Shown piece by piece: positions 32,912-44,461 of a stretch of 64,000 nucleotides of DNA. The translations under genes were made by a program, and so were the position numbers. Under the pieces are notes generated by a model. It was not told the origin of the DNA. It did not search any database and worked only from the letters and a program-made list of their open reading frames with translations. The stretch lies in NCBI RefSeq assembly GCF_963576675.1, contig NC_088918.1, positions 58,299,501 to 58,363,500 on the forward strand, in the 5' to 3' direction. This DNA comes from Euphorbia lathyris (Eukaryota; Streptophyta; Magnoliopsida; Malpighiales; Euphorbiaceae). Numbering within the stretch: position 1 is the first letter of the stretch; each line of letters begins with the position of its first letter.

Positions 32912-33459
32912 AAGACCGTTTGAATTCAACGGATATGTCCGAATTCAAATCATTGAAGCTTCAGATTTTGCTATAAAAGGACAAGTTCATCACTTCGATC
33001 CTTTGCCGAATTACAAAAATAAAAAAAGACAAGCAAGATCTTCACTAAGTTAAAAGATCCAAAAGAGAAGCTGTGTGATTAGAAAAAGCAAGTTTCTTAC
33101 ACCCAATTCCAATCACTGTGTAAAAGTCTAGAGTGAATTTGTATTCATCTAAAGTGTTCTTCATTTAGAGAGAACAATCCTGTATCAACTGTAAAGGTTA
33201 GAAGAGTGGAGCTGAGTACTCGGTTTTAGTACTCAGTGGTAGAGAAAATCTGAGTGTTCGGTTATAGCGCTCAGTAGGATTGAGTAGACGAATAGAGGAC
33301 GGTACTCTTGCATACTCAATTTCTTTGTAAACGGTTTGTGCTCTACCTTTAAAGAGCTCAGTAGTGGATTGAAAAAGCCCGGAAGGATTCTAGGGACTCG
33401 ATGTAGGCGGTGAGGCCGAACCAGGATAAGTCTGCTGAGTAATCTCTAACCCTTTCTCT

Positions 33460-33525
<66 letters not shown>

Positions 33526-33814
33526 GTGTTGGTTGCTTAAATTACTCAGTATATAATTTGTATAAGTCAAAGCTGAGTAATCAGAGTGCTGAGTTGGAAG
33601 CTGACCTAAAGTGTTATCTCCCAACTCACAATTGAAACAGCTCTAGTCAGTGTCTCATTAAAGCTGTCTCACACTTCACTCAGCCTTGCTGACCTAAAGT
33701 TGAGTTAAATTATCAAACATTAAATTAAGTCAGCCTTATTAAGTGAAAAAGTTATATTAGTTCCTAACCCCCCCCCCCTTGGAACTGATCATATTAGATT
33801 ACACGAGACCAACA
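32912..33814 (+). repeat. SIRE 5' LTR, 5'-truncated
   Basis: The sequence corresponds to the LTR interior from about position 615 to the ACCAACA end at 33814. It retains TATAAAAG at 32972-32979. It includes a (TA)n run of about 52 bp at 33462-33513, far longer than in the other copies. Confidence 0.92.
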
Positions 33815-33816
33815 AG

Positions 33817-33828
33817 TGGTATCAGAGC
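33817..33828 (+). promoter_or_regulatory. SIRE primer-binding site
   Basis: TGGTATCAGAGC, complementary to the 3' end of initiator tRNA-Met, two bases after the 5' LTR. Confidence 0.92.
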
Positions 33829-33877
33829 TTAATAGCTCACTATTCAAGATAAAACTATCTTGAGCTGATCCCTATAA

Positions 33878-35619
33878 ATGGCTGAGAACAGCACTCGTTT
33901 CCTTCCAGGAAATCAAACAACACAGATACTCCCTGAGGGATTATCTATTAGTCGGCCTCCCTTGTTCTTCGGGTCAAATTATACATTTTGGAAGAACAGG
34001 ATGAAAAACTTCATTCAGGCAACAAACATGAGTGCATGGTTGGCAATAGTCCAAGGCCCGTTTGTTCCCTATGAAATTATTGACGGAGTAAAGTCTGTCA
34101 ATAGTGAGTCTAAGTGGTCAGAGGATGACCTTAAAAAATGCAAAATAATGCTTCGGCTATCAATATGCTTCACTGTGCGTTAGATGCTGCAGAGTACAAC
34201 AAAATTTCAGGTTGTGAGTCAGCACAGGAAATCTGGAAGAAGCTGGAGGTGACCTATGAAGGAACAAGCAAGGTCAATGAGTCGAAGGTGAATCAACACA
34301 TGAGACTATACGAGCTGTTTGAGATGAATGAAAATGAAGACATCTCTGAGATGAACTCAAGGTTCACCAATATCATAAATGAGCTTAAGAGACTCGACAA
34401 GAACTTCACAGAAGAAGAACAAGTGAAGAAAATCTTAAGAAGTCTCCCCAAGAGCTGCCAAGCTAAGAAGACATCTGTGGAAGAAGCTCAGGACCTGACC
34501 ACATACAAATATGATGAGCTGATTGGATCTCTACTGACCCACGAGATCTCCATGAAGAATTTTGAGGCTAAAGAAAAGTCTGAGGACAAGAAGCAAAAAT
34601 CTCTTGTCATGAAAGCTGACTCAATGGAAGCTGACTCATCAGATGATGAGGAGATGGCCACGTTCACCAGAAAGATGATGAAGCTGTTTAGAAAGAATGA
34701 CAAGAACAGCAAAAGGCCATTCAAAAGAAGCGATAAATACAAAGCTGAGTCCAGCGACAGCAGATACAAGAAGGACAGCTCGAAGCCTGTCACTTGCTTT
34801 GAATGCCATCAAACTGGGCACATTAAATCAAGTTGTCCCACTCTGAAGAAAGAAAAGAAAGGTAGCAGAAAAGCAATGGTGGCAACATGGAGTGATAGTG
34901 ATGAGTCAACCTCATCAGAAGCTGATGCCACTGAGTCAGCAAACATATGTTTCATGGCTGACGAATCTGCTGACCACTGCCGATCTGAGCAAACTGACCT
35001 CTCAGATGGATCTGACCAAGAGGAACACTCCAATGAGGTAACATCTCTTCTTTTGCTCAGAAATGAAATGGTTAATTCCCTGAGTGATCTCTATACACTG
35101 ACCAAAAAGTGTAATAAGAAAATACGAGTACTCAGCAGGCGATGTGATGAGATTGAAGAGGTCAAACTCAGTGACCTCCGACATCTGCTCCAGGATAATA
35201 CCAGGCAAGATGAAAACTTGAAAATCATGCACGGGTTTGTCTGTGAAGTCCAATCAGACTCTAAGAAGCTGAGAAAGGACATCACATCTATACAGAACCA
35301 GCTGAGTACATCGGCTAAGAAAAGGTTCTATCCAAATGCTGAGTATCAAGGTACTGGTCAGCATAAACGGTAAACTCAGCATAACAGTCAGTGTGACTAT
35401 TGTGGAAAGAGAGGACACACTATAAATGTGTGTTGGTATGCTCAGCACCATCGGGCTGACCAAAAATGGAAACACCCTCAAAGGGTTGTTCATTGTGACT
35501 TTTGTGGGAAAGATGGCCACACCTTAAATGTATGCCGTCACAAAATAAAATATGATGCCTCACCTGTTTACGCTAACCAATGAGGACCCAAAAAGAATTG
35601 GGTACCTAAAAATGACTAG
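33878..35619 (+). pseudogene. gag: SIRE gag, broken
   Basis: It starts at ATG 33878. A one-base shift in the A-run near 34133 moves to the frame that then continues through pol. Stops are TAA 35371-35373, TGA 35581-35583 and TAG 35617-35619. Recognisable parts are a copia gag N-terminus (FFGSNYTFWKNRMKNF), a UBN2 domain (EIWKKLEVTYEG, RFTNIINELKRL, KILRSLPKSCQAK), a charged tract and three CCHC knuckles. The knuckles are CFECHQTGHIKSSC (34795), CDYCGKRGHTINVC (35392) and CDFCGKDGHTLNVC (35494). A coiled-coil-like region lies between knuckles 1 and 2. Confidence 0.92.
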
Positions 35620-38600
35620 TTTAAACTGCAGGTGAGCCTGAGGTGCGCGGAGAAGTCAAAGCTATGGTACATTGACAGCGCATGCCCGAGGCATATGACT
35701 GGTGATGAAACTCAGTTCATCACACTTGTGCATAAACGAGGTGGAAATGTAAGTATTGGAGACAACAAAAAGGGTAAGATAGTGGGATCAGGTACTATTA
35801 GAGGAAATCCTACTATTGAGTCAGTCTCCCTAGTCAAGGGTCTCAAATATAACCTATTGAGCGTTGCTCAGCTGTGTGACAGCGGTAGAAAGGTTGTATT
35901 TGATGCCACTGAGTGACGGATACTCGAGGGAAAAACAAATGATTTAATTTTAACTGCCCCTCGTGTTGACAATGTCTTCATGCTGAGTTTAGAAAAGAAG
36001 TTTTCGAAAAATATATGCTTAGTGTCAAAGGAAGATAATTCCTGGCTATGGCATAGGAGACTTGGTCATGTAAGCATAGACCTCCTTGCCAAATTAGCAA
36101 GAAAGCAATTAGTTGAGGGTTTGCCCAAACTTAGATTTGAGAAGGATCAATTATGCAATGCTTGTCAGCAAGGTAAACAAACCAAAAAGTATTTTCAAAG
36201 TAAAAATGTAGTCTCAACCAAGCGTCCATTGGAATTACAACACTTGGATCTTTTTGGACCAGTCCAGCCGTTGAGCTTGGGTGGTAAGAGATTTTCCTTA
36301 GTCATTGTAGATGATTTCTCTCGGTATACTTGGGTCATCTTGCTGAGTAGCAAGGATGAAGCTTTTTAGATGTTCTCAACACTGATTAGAAAACTTGAAA
36401 ATGACAAAGACCTAAAATTAGCTCACATCCGAAGTGATAATGGCGGAGAATTCAAAAACCAACAGTTTGATGAATTCTGTGAAGTCAGCGGCACTGACCA
36501 TAATTTTTTTGCTCCTAGAACTCCTCAACAAAATGGGGTAGTTGAGAGGAAGAACAGAACCTTAGTTGAAATAGCTAGGACAATGCTAAGTGAGAATAGG
36601 CTGCCAAAGTATTTCTGGGGTGAAGCTGTTAACACAGTTTGCTATATACTCAATAGGGCTTTAGTTAGACCTATACTTAAGAAAACCCCCTATGAACTTT
36701 GGAAAGGACGAAAACCCAACATTGGATATTTTCGTGCCTTTGGCTGTAAATGTTTTATACTCAATACGAAAGACAACCTTGCTAAGTTTGACTCTAAAGC
36801 TGACGAAGCGATCTTTCTAGGATACTCAACTAACAGTAAAGCATATAGGGTGTTCAATAAATGAACTCAGGTCGTAGAAGAGTCTGTACATATTGAGTTC
36901 GATGAAACTGACCCTGCAGGGAAGTTAAGTTAGCCTACCAAAGATGACCCATGCTCAGCTTCCGCTGACCAAAATGGAGCCGCTGAGTCATTACCATAAG
37001 GGCTGACCAAAGGTAAAAACGAACCTGAAATTACCTTTGCTGACCAATCTAAAACTGCAGAGATTGTTGAAACACATGCTCCTGAAAACTCAACACTGCC
37101 CAAAGAGATCAAGATTCCAAGAGGACACTCAGAAAAGTCCATTCTTGATGCTGCTAAGAACACCCTGATGACTAGAAATCAACTCAGGAGATATCTCAGT
37201 AATGTTGCGTTCGTATCAGTCCATGAACCAAAGAACTTCACCGAAGCTGAGCACGACGAATTCTGGATCAATGCGATGCAGGAAGAGCTTGATCAATTCA
37301 AGAGAAATGAGGTATATGATTTAGTGCCAAAACCTAGGAATCAAAAGACCATAGGAACAAAGTGGGTATTCCGAAATGAGCTAGATGAACAGGGAAACAT
37401 AGTCAGGAACAAAGCCAGACTTGTAGCTCAAGGTTACAGTCAGCAAGAAGGTATTGACTATGGTGAGACCTTTGGACCCGTAGCTAGATTAGAGGCAATA
37501 AGAATATTATGTGCATATGGTAGCTTTATGAACTTTAAGTTGTTCCAAATGGATGTTAAAAGTGCATTTCTTAATGGAGTTATAAACGAAGAGGTTTATG
37601 TTAGTCAGCCTCCAGGGTTTGAAGATCCAAAATTTCCAAACCATGTTTATAAACTCAAAAAGGCCCTGTACGGCCTGAAACAAGCACCTCGTGCTTGGTA
37701 CAAAAGGTTGACTAGTTTCCTGCTGACCAGGAACTATGTCAGAGGTAAAGCTGACACAACCTTATTTATTAAGAAAAAGGGTAAAGATACCCTGTTGGCA
37801 CAAATATATGTAGATGATATTATCTTTGGTGCTACTAACGAATCTATGTGCAAGGAATTTAGCAAACAGATGCAAACTGAGTTTGAGATGTCAATGATGG
37901 GCGAACTCAACTTCTTCCTTGGACTTCAAATTAAACAAGGAAAGAATGGCATCTTCATTAGTCAGACCAAGTATGCCAAAGAAATATTGAAGAAATTTGA
38001 TATGGAAGAATGTAAGCCCATATCTACCCCAATGGGTACTGACACTGTGCTTTGTGCTGATGAGAAAGGTAAGTCAGTAGACAACAAGTTATATCGAGGT
38101 ATGATTGGCTCTCTACTCTATCTAACTGCTAGCAGGCCAGACATTCAGTACTCAGTATGTTACTGTGCGAGATATCAAGCTGACCCCAGGGAATCTCACT
38201 ATATAGCTGTGAAAAGAATCTTTAGATATTTGCAGAGCTCAGTAAATGCAGGTTTATGGTATCCAAACACAAATGACTTCACGCTCATTGGATACACTGA
38301 CGCTGACTATGGACGAGACAAGTTGGAGCGTAAAAGCACTTCAAGAGGATGTCACTTCCTTAGAAGCTATCTAGTGTCTTGGTTCAGCAAGAAGCAGTCG
38401 TCAGTTGCCTTGTCAACCACTGAAGCTGAGTACATTGCTGCTGGAAGCTGTGTGGTGCAAGTCCTATGGATTAAGCAACATCTGGAGGACTATGGAGTAC
38501 AAACAAAAACAATCGAAGTCAAATGTGACAACAAGAGTGCCATTGACTTATCCAAAAATCCAATCCAACACAGCAGGATGAAGCATGTCAGCATTAGGCA

Positions 38601-38754
38601 TCACTTCATCAGAGACCATATACTCAAGGGTGAGATCAAGCTGACCTGTGTTCCAATAGATGAACAGCTTGCGGATATCTTCACGAAGCCCTTGGCTCGT
38701 GAGCAATTTAATATACTAAGGGAAGCTATCAGTATGTCTAATCCTCTTCAATAA
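35620..38754 (+). pseudogene. pol: SIRE pol (protease, integrase, RT, RNase H), stops only
   Basis: It is in the same frame as gag throughout, with stops TGA 35914, TAG 36367, TGA 36862, TAG 36931 and TAA 36997, and a final TAA 38752-38754. The protease site reads DSACPRHMTG, where Asp-Ser-Gly is usual. Integrase has HHCC (WHRRLGH...CNACQQGKQ, about 36050-36180) and a DDE core (LDLFGP, SDNGGEF, NGVVERKNRTL, 36240-36560). RT has [25 protein letters not shown] and the catalytic YVDDIIFG (about 37810). RNase H has [19 protein letters not shown] and [13 protein letters not shown]. The RT-RNase H half (37168-38754) is uninterrupted. Confidence 0.94.
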
Positions 38755-39275
38755 GTTCTCTGCGCTAAATGAATGTTGAGTGATTATAATATGCCGAGTG
38801 ATTATTGCTTAGTGAGTAACTATCGTATGCTAAGCAAATATGAATGACATACAATCACCTTATGCTGAGTAGACATACATGTTGAGTGATTACTATGTGC
38901 TAAGTTACTAAGCATGCTAAATTCCCTTCTACATAAAACTGAGCACTCAGAACTTCAAACGTTTAGTATTCTAGATACTGAGTGAAGCCACTTGCACAAT
39001 TAATGCTAGCACGCGCATTTAAGTAGCCACCTAGGATGACGTAAGCGTAATAATTAGAAAACCATGCGCCGAATATGTCATTAATGCCAGAGATAACTAT
39101 CGTTTGATCAACTCGAGGTGAAACCGCCATTCCGACCTATCAGATCAACTCAAAACGACTATAAATAGTGGACGATTTCCCACTAACTTCTCTTTACACT
39201 TGAAATCTTTGGCATTCGATTTCTCTCTCTCTAAATTCCCAAATCCTCTATACTTCTTTAATTCTCAAGAACACC
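38755..39275 (+). promoter_or_regulatory. Spacer with candidate internal promoter for the env-like ORF
   Basis: The first half has repeated (G/A)CTGAGTGATTA-like units. A TATA box TATAAATA lies at 39160-39167, 109 nt before the env-like ATG at 39276, with a pyrimidine-rich leader between. Separate transcription of the env-like ORF is inferred. Confidence 0.45.
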
Positions 39276-42200
39276 ATGTCTAGCGATTCCCAGAACAACT
39301 CCGGCCAAGAATACGATGACAATCGCTCCGATCTGAACCCTCCGTCTCCTGCTGAGCAGGAATATCAAGAGACTTCCACTGAGTCTCAAGAACATGGTTA
39401 GCATGACCAATCTACTCCCAAGTTCAGCATGCCTCGCAAAAACCCTCAAGCTGACCAAGCAACTCCATCAAGAAAGAAGAAAGAAAAGGAGAAGACGTTC
39501 TCCCCTGTCTTCAAGAACGTCAAAAACCTTAAAGTCTTCCGTTCTCTGTGGTTCTCCAAAGGATTTGTAGAAGCTGAGAAACCCTTTTGTGAGTGGATTT
39601 CAAAAAACGGCTGGACCAAACTCTTTTCTCTCCCTGGAACCACTTACCCACAGCTGGTCAGAGAATTTTACGCAAATCTAAGGGTTGCCAACGATGATGT
39701 TGACCATTTAGTCACCAAGGTCAAAAACAAGGACATCACCATCACTCCGTCCTATCTTGCAAAATTGCTAAAGTTGAAGGCAGAAGGATCAGAACTCAGG
39801 TGTACGAGCGACTACCTGCGCATTGATTACCCTGTTGAGTTCTGTAAACCAAAGAACCATAAAGGAGAAATCACCAGCACCTGCATGGGTCAGCCTCAGA
39901 AAATGGCCCACTATATACTGACCAACTTCCTGTTCCCCAAGATCAACGCCTCCTCCTCAGCGTCGAACTTTGAGCAGTGTTTTATCTGGCACATGCTGAA
40001 CTACAAGCCGCTCAACATGCCCGTCTTTCTCATCGGTGCTTTCCAACGCAGTACCGGGACCCTCAGGATGGGTTCTCTCATCACAAAGATACTTCAGGAT
40101 CACCAGGTGAGCTTAGTAGAAAAAATTAAGATTTCGGGTACGGAAATCACCGCAGCAGTGCTGTTCGGCTTAGCCTACAATCAACTTATAAAACCTAAGA
40201 AAGGAAAGGGGGCTATGGTTGAAGAAGAACCCGCTGAGGAAGATGTTGAAGGGGATAATATGGTTGAAGGAGCACAAGATGCGCTGACTAAGAAAGGGAA
40301 GAAAGTTATGGGTGATAAAGCACCCGTTGAGCGCACTAGGCAGGATAGAAAGAGGAAAGCTGACCAATCCTCAAAAGACATTAACACAGTTCCGAGGAAG
40401 CTTAGGATAGTGTCTAGTGCAAAAAAAGCTGCTCTTGCTGAGCAAGCTCAAGGGGAACCTAAGTCAGCTGAGAAACAGAAAAGGCAAGTTGAGCCTGAGG
40501 AAGAAAGTGAGGAAACACCTTATCAGCCTTTGAAGAGGAAGAAAACCTCTGGGTTGAAGCCGATCGATGCTAACCCACTTGACTTTGTGATTACTAATGA
40601 ATCACACTTCGCACGAAGTCAAGAAATTTATATGGTGAAAACTCCTTGTGATCAGGAGGAAGAACAAGGTGATACCGAGGGTCAGCCTCAAGCTGACAAG
40701 ATGGGTTCTGCTGAGCTAAGTAACACAGGTGCTGTTGAGCAACCTGCTGAGACCCGAGCTGAGTCACCAGTGAAGGACAAGGTTGTGGAAGGCCTTGATG
40801 CTGACCTTGGACTCAACTCCTCTTCTGAGTCCCTTGACTCTATTACTGCTGATCCTTCACCTCAAACCAACAAGGACAACATAGAAAAGCGGTTCAAACG
40901 CAAAGCTCTGAAACCCAAAGTCATAGACTTATTGGATGAATCTCTACTGAGGGACCCTATCACTGATCTCACTGGGCTTCAGTTCCAGTTCTTCACCAAC
41001 GTTACTGAGCCAACTCTGGACCAAATAAAGGAAAAACAAGCCTCTGTTTCTCAAGCTGAGGAACAAGCCAACCCAATAGTCCCTAAAGGTCCAATCTCTG
41101 CCGACACTTCTGCTCATCCTTCCACTGAGCAAGTGCTCGAAGTCCATACTGCTCAACCCAATGAGTTAGCAAAGGAAACTCCTCCTGCTCAAGCCAGTTC
41201 TGAGTTGCCTCAACCTCCAACTTCTACTCAGCCTTAGACTAACACTGAGCAGGTTAATATCTCTGCTGATCAACCTCTTCCTACTCCTACAAAGCAGAAA
41301 GAAAACCAGTCAGCACCTGCTGCTGACCTCACTAAAAGTGCAGCTGCTGACCAAGCTGGCACCTCCACTTCTAGACAGCACCAAACACCTCCTCCATCTG
41401 GTGCTGACAACATTACGGCTGCTGAGCAACACACTGATGAATCCTACATTTATCTGAATGCCTCTGAGTCTGGAAGGAAAATCATTGACTCAGCTCAAGC
41501 TCTACTTCACGATATTCATCAGACTCACGCCGAAGCTGTTGGGTCTGTTCCTGCTGAGTCAACCCAAATATCCTCTGTCACTCAACTTCTGACTGAACTT
41601 AAGGGTCTCAAAGAACTGATGAGTGGCATGACATCTTTCGTCTCTCAACAGCCCAAGCAAGAGTCCATAGTGAAGCTGGCTAAACTCCAACTGATGATGG
41701 TGAATCACATGAACTCCATCCAAGGTCAACTTAATGCCTTATCAGCTGCGAACTCCACATCTGCAACCTCTGCTGAGGTCAATCATCTTTTCTCCCAGCT
41801 GTCCTCTGAGCTGACTGGAGCTCGTGACCTTATCTCCTCCTCTTCTCAATGCTCCATAGAACAGATTGGTGAAGCCATTCGCCTACTTAATTTAAGCAAA
41901 GAAGAGATGGACACTGACCAGGTCAAGACCAATGAGATTCTGCAATGCACTCAGTCCACACTTGCGCATGTCCGATACACAAATGTTCAACGTTAGTCTT
42001 ATGATACTGTGCTGCTCAGGATGTACTATCAATCCTATGCACGGATGATGGAATCGATAACTTGGGTCGGGCAATCTCTAGAGTATCTACTCAGTATGCT
42101 CAGTGCCAACATCAAAATCCCTGCCTCAAGTATGGCAGATGGCGTGCAGGTCTTTAAAGGTCTAAGGGAAAGTACGAGTCAAATGCAGCCATATTCATCG

Positions 42201-42452
42201 ATACTGACTCGTGCTGTTCTCCAAGGGACTTTTTATCCTCCTCCTCCATCTCATGATGCTGGCAAAATGGGGGAGAAAGAACAAACGAAGCAAGCTGGAA
42301 CTCAGCAGAAAACGAGGGAGATAGCCAAGCAGCCAGCTGCCGGAACTCAGCCGAAGCCTGGTTCAACTTCTACTGTCCCGGGCAATCAGAGTCGGCAACA
42401 AAGAACAACCAAGGACAAGGGCAAATCTAACCAAGTCAACATAAAGAAATAG
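39276..42452 (+). pseudogene. SIRE env-like / plant transposon protein ORF, three amber stops
   Basis: One frame of 1,058 codons runs from ATG 39276 to TAG 42450-42452. Its only breaks are TAG at 39399-39401, 41235-41237 and 41994-41996. The N-terminal domain (about 39520-40190) resembles the putative plant transposon protein family (FVEAEKPFCEWI, YPQLVREFYANL, LIGAFQRSTG). The middle is low-complexity, rich in Glu, Ala, Gln and Pro with Lys/Arg clusters (KKGKKVMGDK, RKRKAD). The C-terminal third looks helical (LLTELKGLKELMSGM, LAKLQLMMVNHMNSI). No signal peptide or membrane helix is evident, so a fusion glycoprotein role is not supported by this sequence. Confidence 0.75.
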
Positions 42453-42984
42453 ATTAGCAATAATCTTAGTTTATGACTTGTAACTTTATATCTGGCGTGT
42501 TCTATTTTTTTGAGCTGACTATCTAATATATATGCATCTTTTATCCAAAATTGACTATGTTTATGCGATGCTTACTTGCTGTGTTTATATGCTGATATGT
42601 CATATTTAACTATTCATTGAACAACAAATTAAAATTTGTGAACATAAGGAATATACAAGTAACTCATACTCAGCATAAACTCTGATACCTATATTTGAAA
42701 CTGATTAATAACTAAATGTTCCAAGCATTGACCATCTTCTGAAAACTGACCTTAGACTCATCTGAATTAGATCTTGGAAGGTCTAGAATTAAACTAAGTC
42801 AGTAAAGGCATGTCTTAATTTTACTCGATTAGATCTTAGAAGGTTTAGAGTTGAATTAAGTCAATAGATGCAACCCTTATGGGGGAGTAATTTCAGAAGA
42901 ATGAGAAAGGTAAACAATCATGAGGGATGCTCAACACTGAGTTCCTTAATTAGATATTTTTGCCAACATCAAAATGGGGGAGTT
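42453..42984 (+). promoter_or_regulatory. SIRE 3' untranslated region and polypurine tract
   Basis: Noncoding. The PPT AAAATGGGGGAGTT is at 42971-42984, directly before the 3' LTR. A second PPT-like run ATGGGGGAGTAA lies about 95 bp upstream (42879-42890). Confidence 0.8.
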
Positions 42985-44461
42985 TGTTGAAACAACTTTC
43001 CACATGATTTTGATTTGACAAAATTATTTAAGTTAATCCCATGATTAAGACAATTAAATTTAAGTGCTTTGATTTAATTGTACTAACGAGTTTGTTCAAT
43101 GTTGATAAAGTTTACTAACGAGAATAGGAACTAAGTGTTCAATAAGAAAGACAGAACGAAGACAGCATGAGCAAAGATACACAACAAAAGCTGAGTAGAA
43201 TGTAACTCAGCATCATAAAAGAAAAGTCTTCTTCTGAATAACGCTTGAAGGCAAAGCCGACCGAAGAAGCTGAGTAGAACGTAACTCAGCCCCGTCAAAT
43301 GAGATCTTAAAGGCAACGACAATCAAGTCAAGCTGAGTGTTCATCAGGACAGCACCATTGATCCGTTGACTAGAAGACAAAGTCCAACAAAGGTCTGCAC
43401 CAATTCAGAAGCCTCGGAATTACACCAAGAGACCTTTTCGAGACGAATGGATCGCCTGTCATTTGGCAAGAAGACAAACCTGGCGGTAGAAGACGGAACC
43501 TAGCGCAAGAAGACGAAACTGGCAAGCCTGACGCCTGCTAAATTCAGACGACAGGATTGGCCTGCAATTATGAATGTTGACCAATGAATGACACAAGAAG
43601 ACCGTTTGAATTCAACGGATATGTACGAATTCAAATCATTGAAGCTTCAGATTTTGCTATAAAAGGACAAGTTCATCACTTGGATCCTTTGCCGAATTAC
43701 AAAAAGAAAAAAAGACAAGCAAGATCTTCACTAAGTTAAAAGATCCAAAAGAGAAGCTGTCTGATTAGAAAAAGCAAGTTTCTTACACCCAATTCCAATC
43801 ACTGTGTAAAAGTCTAGAGTGAATTTTTATTCATCTAAAGTGTTCTTCATTTAGAGAGAACAATCTTGTATCAACTGTAAAGGTTAGAAGAGTGGAGCAG
43901 AGTACTCGGTTTTAGTACTCAGTGGTAGAGAAAATCTGAGTGTTTGGTTATAGCGCTCAGTAGGATTGAGTAGACGAATAGAGGATGGTACTCTTGCATA
44001 CTCAATTGCTTTGTAAACGGTTTGTGCTCTACCTTTAAAGAGCTCAATAGTGGATTGAAAAAGCCCGGAAGGATTCTGGGGACTGGACGTAGGCGGTGAG
44101 GCCGAACCAGGATAAGTCTGCTGAGTAATCTCTAACCCTTTCTCTTGATATATATATATATATATATGTATGTGTTGCTTGCTTAAATTACTCAGTATAT
44201 AATTTGTATAAGTCGACGCTGAGTAATCAGAGTGCTGAGTTGGAAGCTGACCTAAAGTGTTATCTCCCAACTCACAATTGAAACAACTCTACTCAGTGTC
44301 TGATTAAAACTGTCTCACACTTCACTCAGCCTTGCTGACCTAAAGCTGAGTTAAATTATCAAACATTAAATTAAGTCAGCCTTATTAAGCGAAAAAGTTA
44401 TATTAGTTCCTAGCTCCCCCTCCCCTTGGAACTAATCCTATTACTTTACACGGGACCAACA
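42985..44461 (+). repeat. SIRE 3' LTR
   Basis: A full 1,477-bp LTR, TGTTGAAACA...CCAACA, with TATAAAAG at 43658-43665. One arm of the leader hairpin carries a substitution (CAGAGTACT). Its last 717 bp are part of the tandem duplication that follows. Confidence 0.95.

Larger units (their letters stand above)
32912..44461 (+). mobile_element. SIRE/Maximus-lineage Ty1/copia element with truncated 5' LTR
   Basis: The order is truncated 5' LTR (32912-33814), PBS, gag, pol (protease-integrase-RT-RNase H, the copia order), a long env-like ORF, PPT and full 3' LTR (42985-44461). The long gag with several zinc knuckles and an extra ORF behind pol are hallmarks of SIRE elements. The 5' LTR lacks its first 570 bp or so, replaced by flank H. 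Coding frames are disrupted mostly by stop codons. It is not autonomous. Confidence 0.93.

Noticed and set aside
33358..33624. Minus-strand ORF with a long Tyr-Ile repeat
   Set aside because: It is translation of the TA microsatellite in the SIRE LTR. The similar frame at 43884-44270 is rejected for the same reason.
39276..42452. SIRE ORF as a true viral-type envelope glycoprotein
   Set aside because: No signal peptide, hydrophobic fusion peptide or transmembrane helix is visible. Low-complexity and helical regions dominate.
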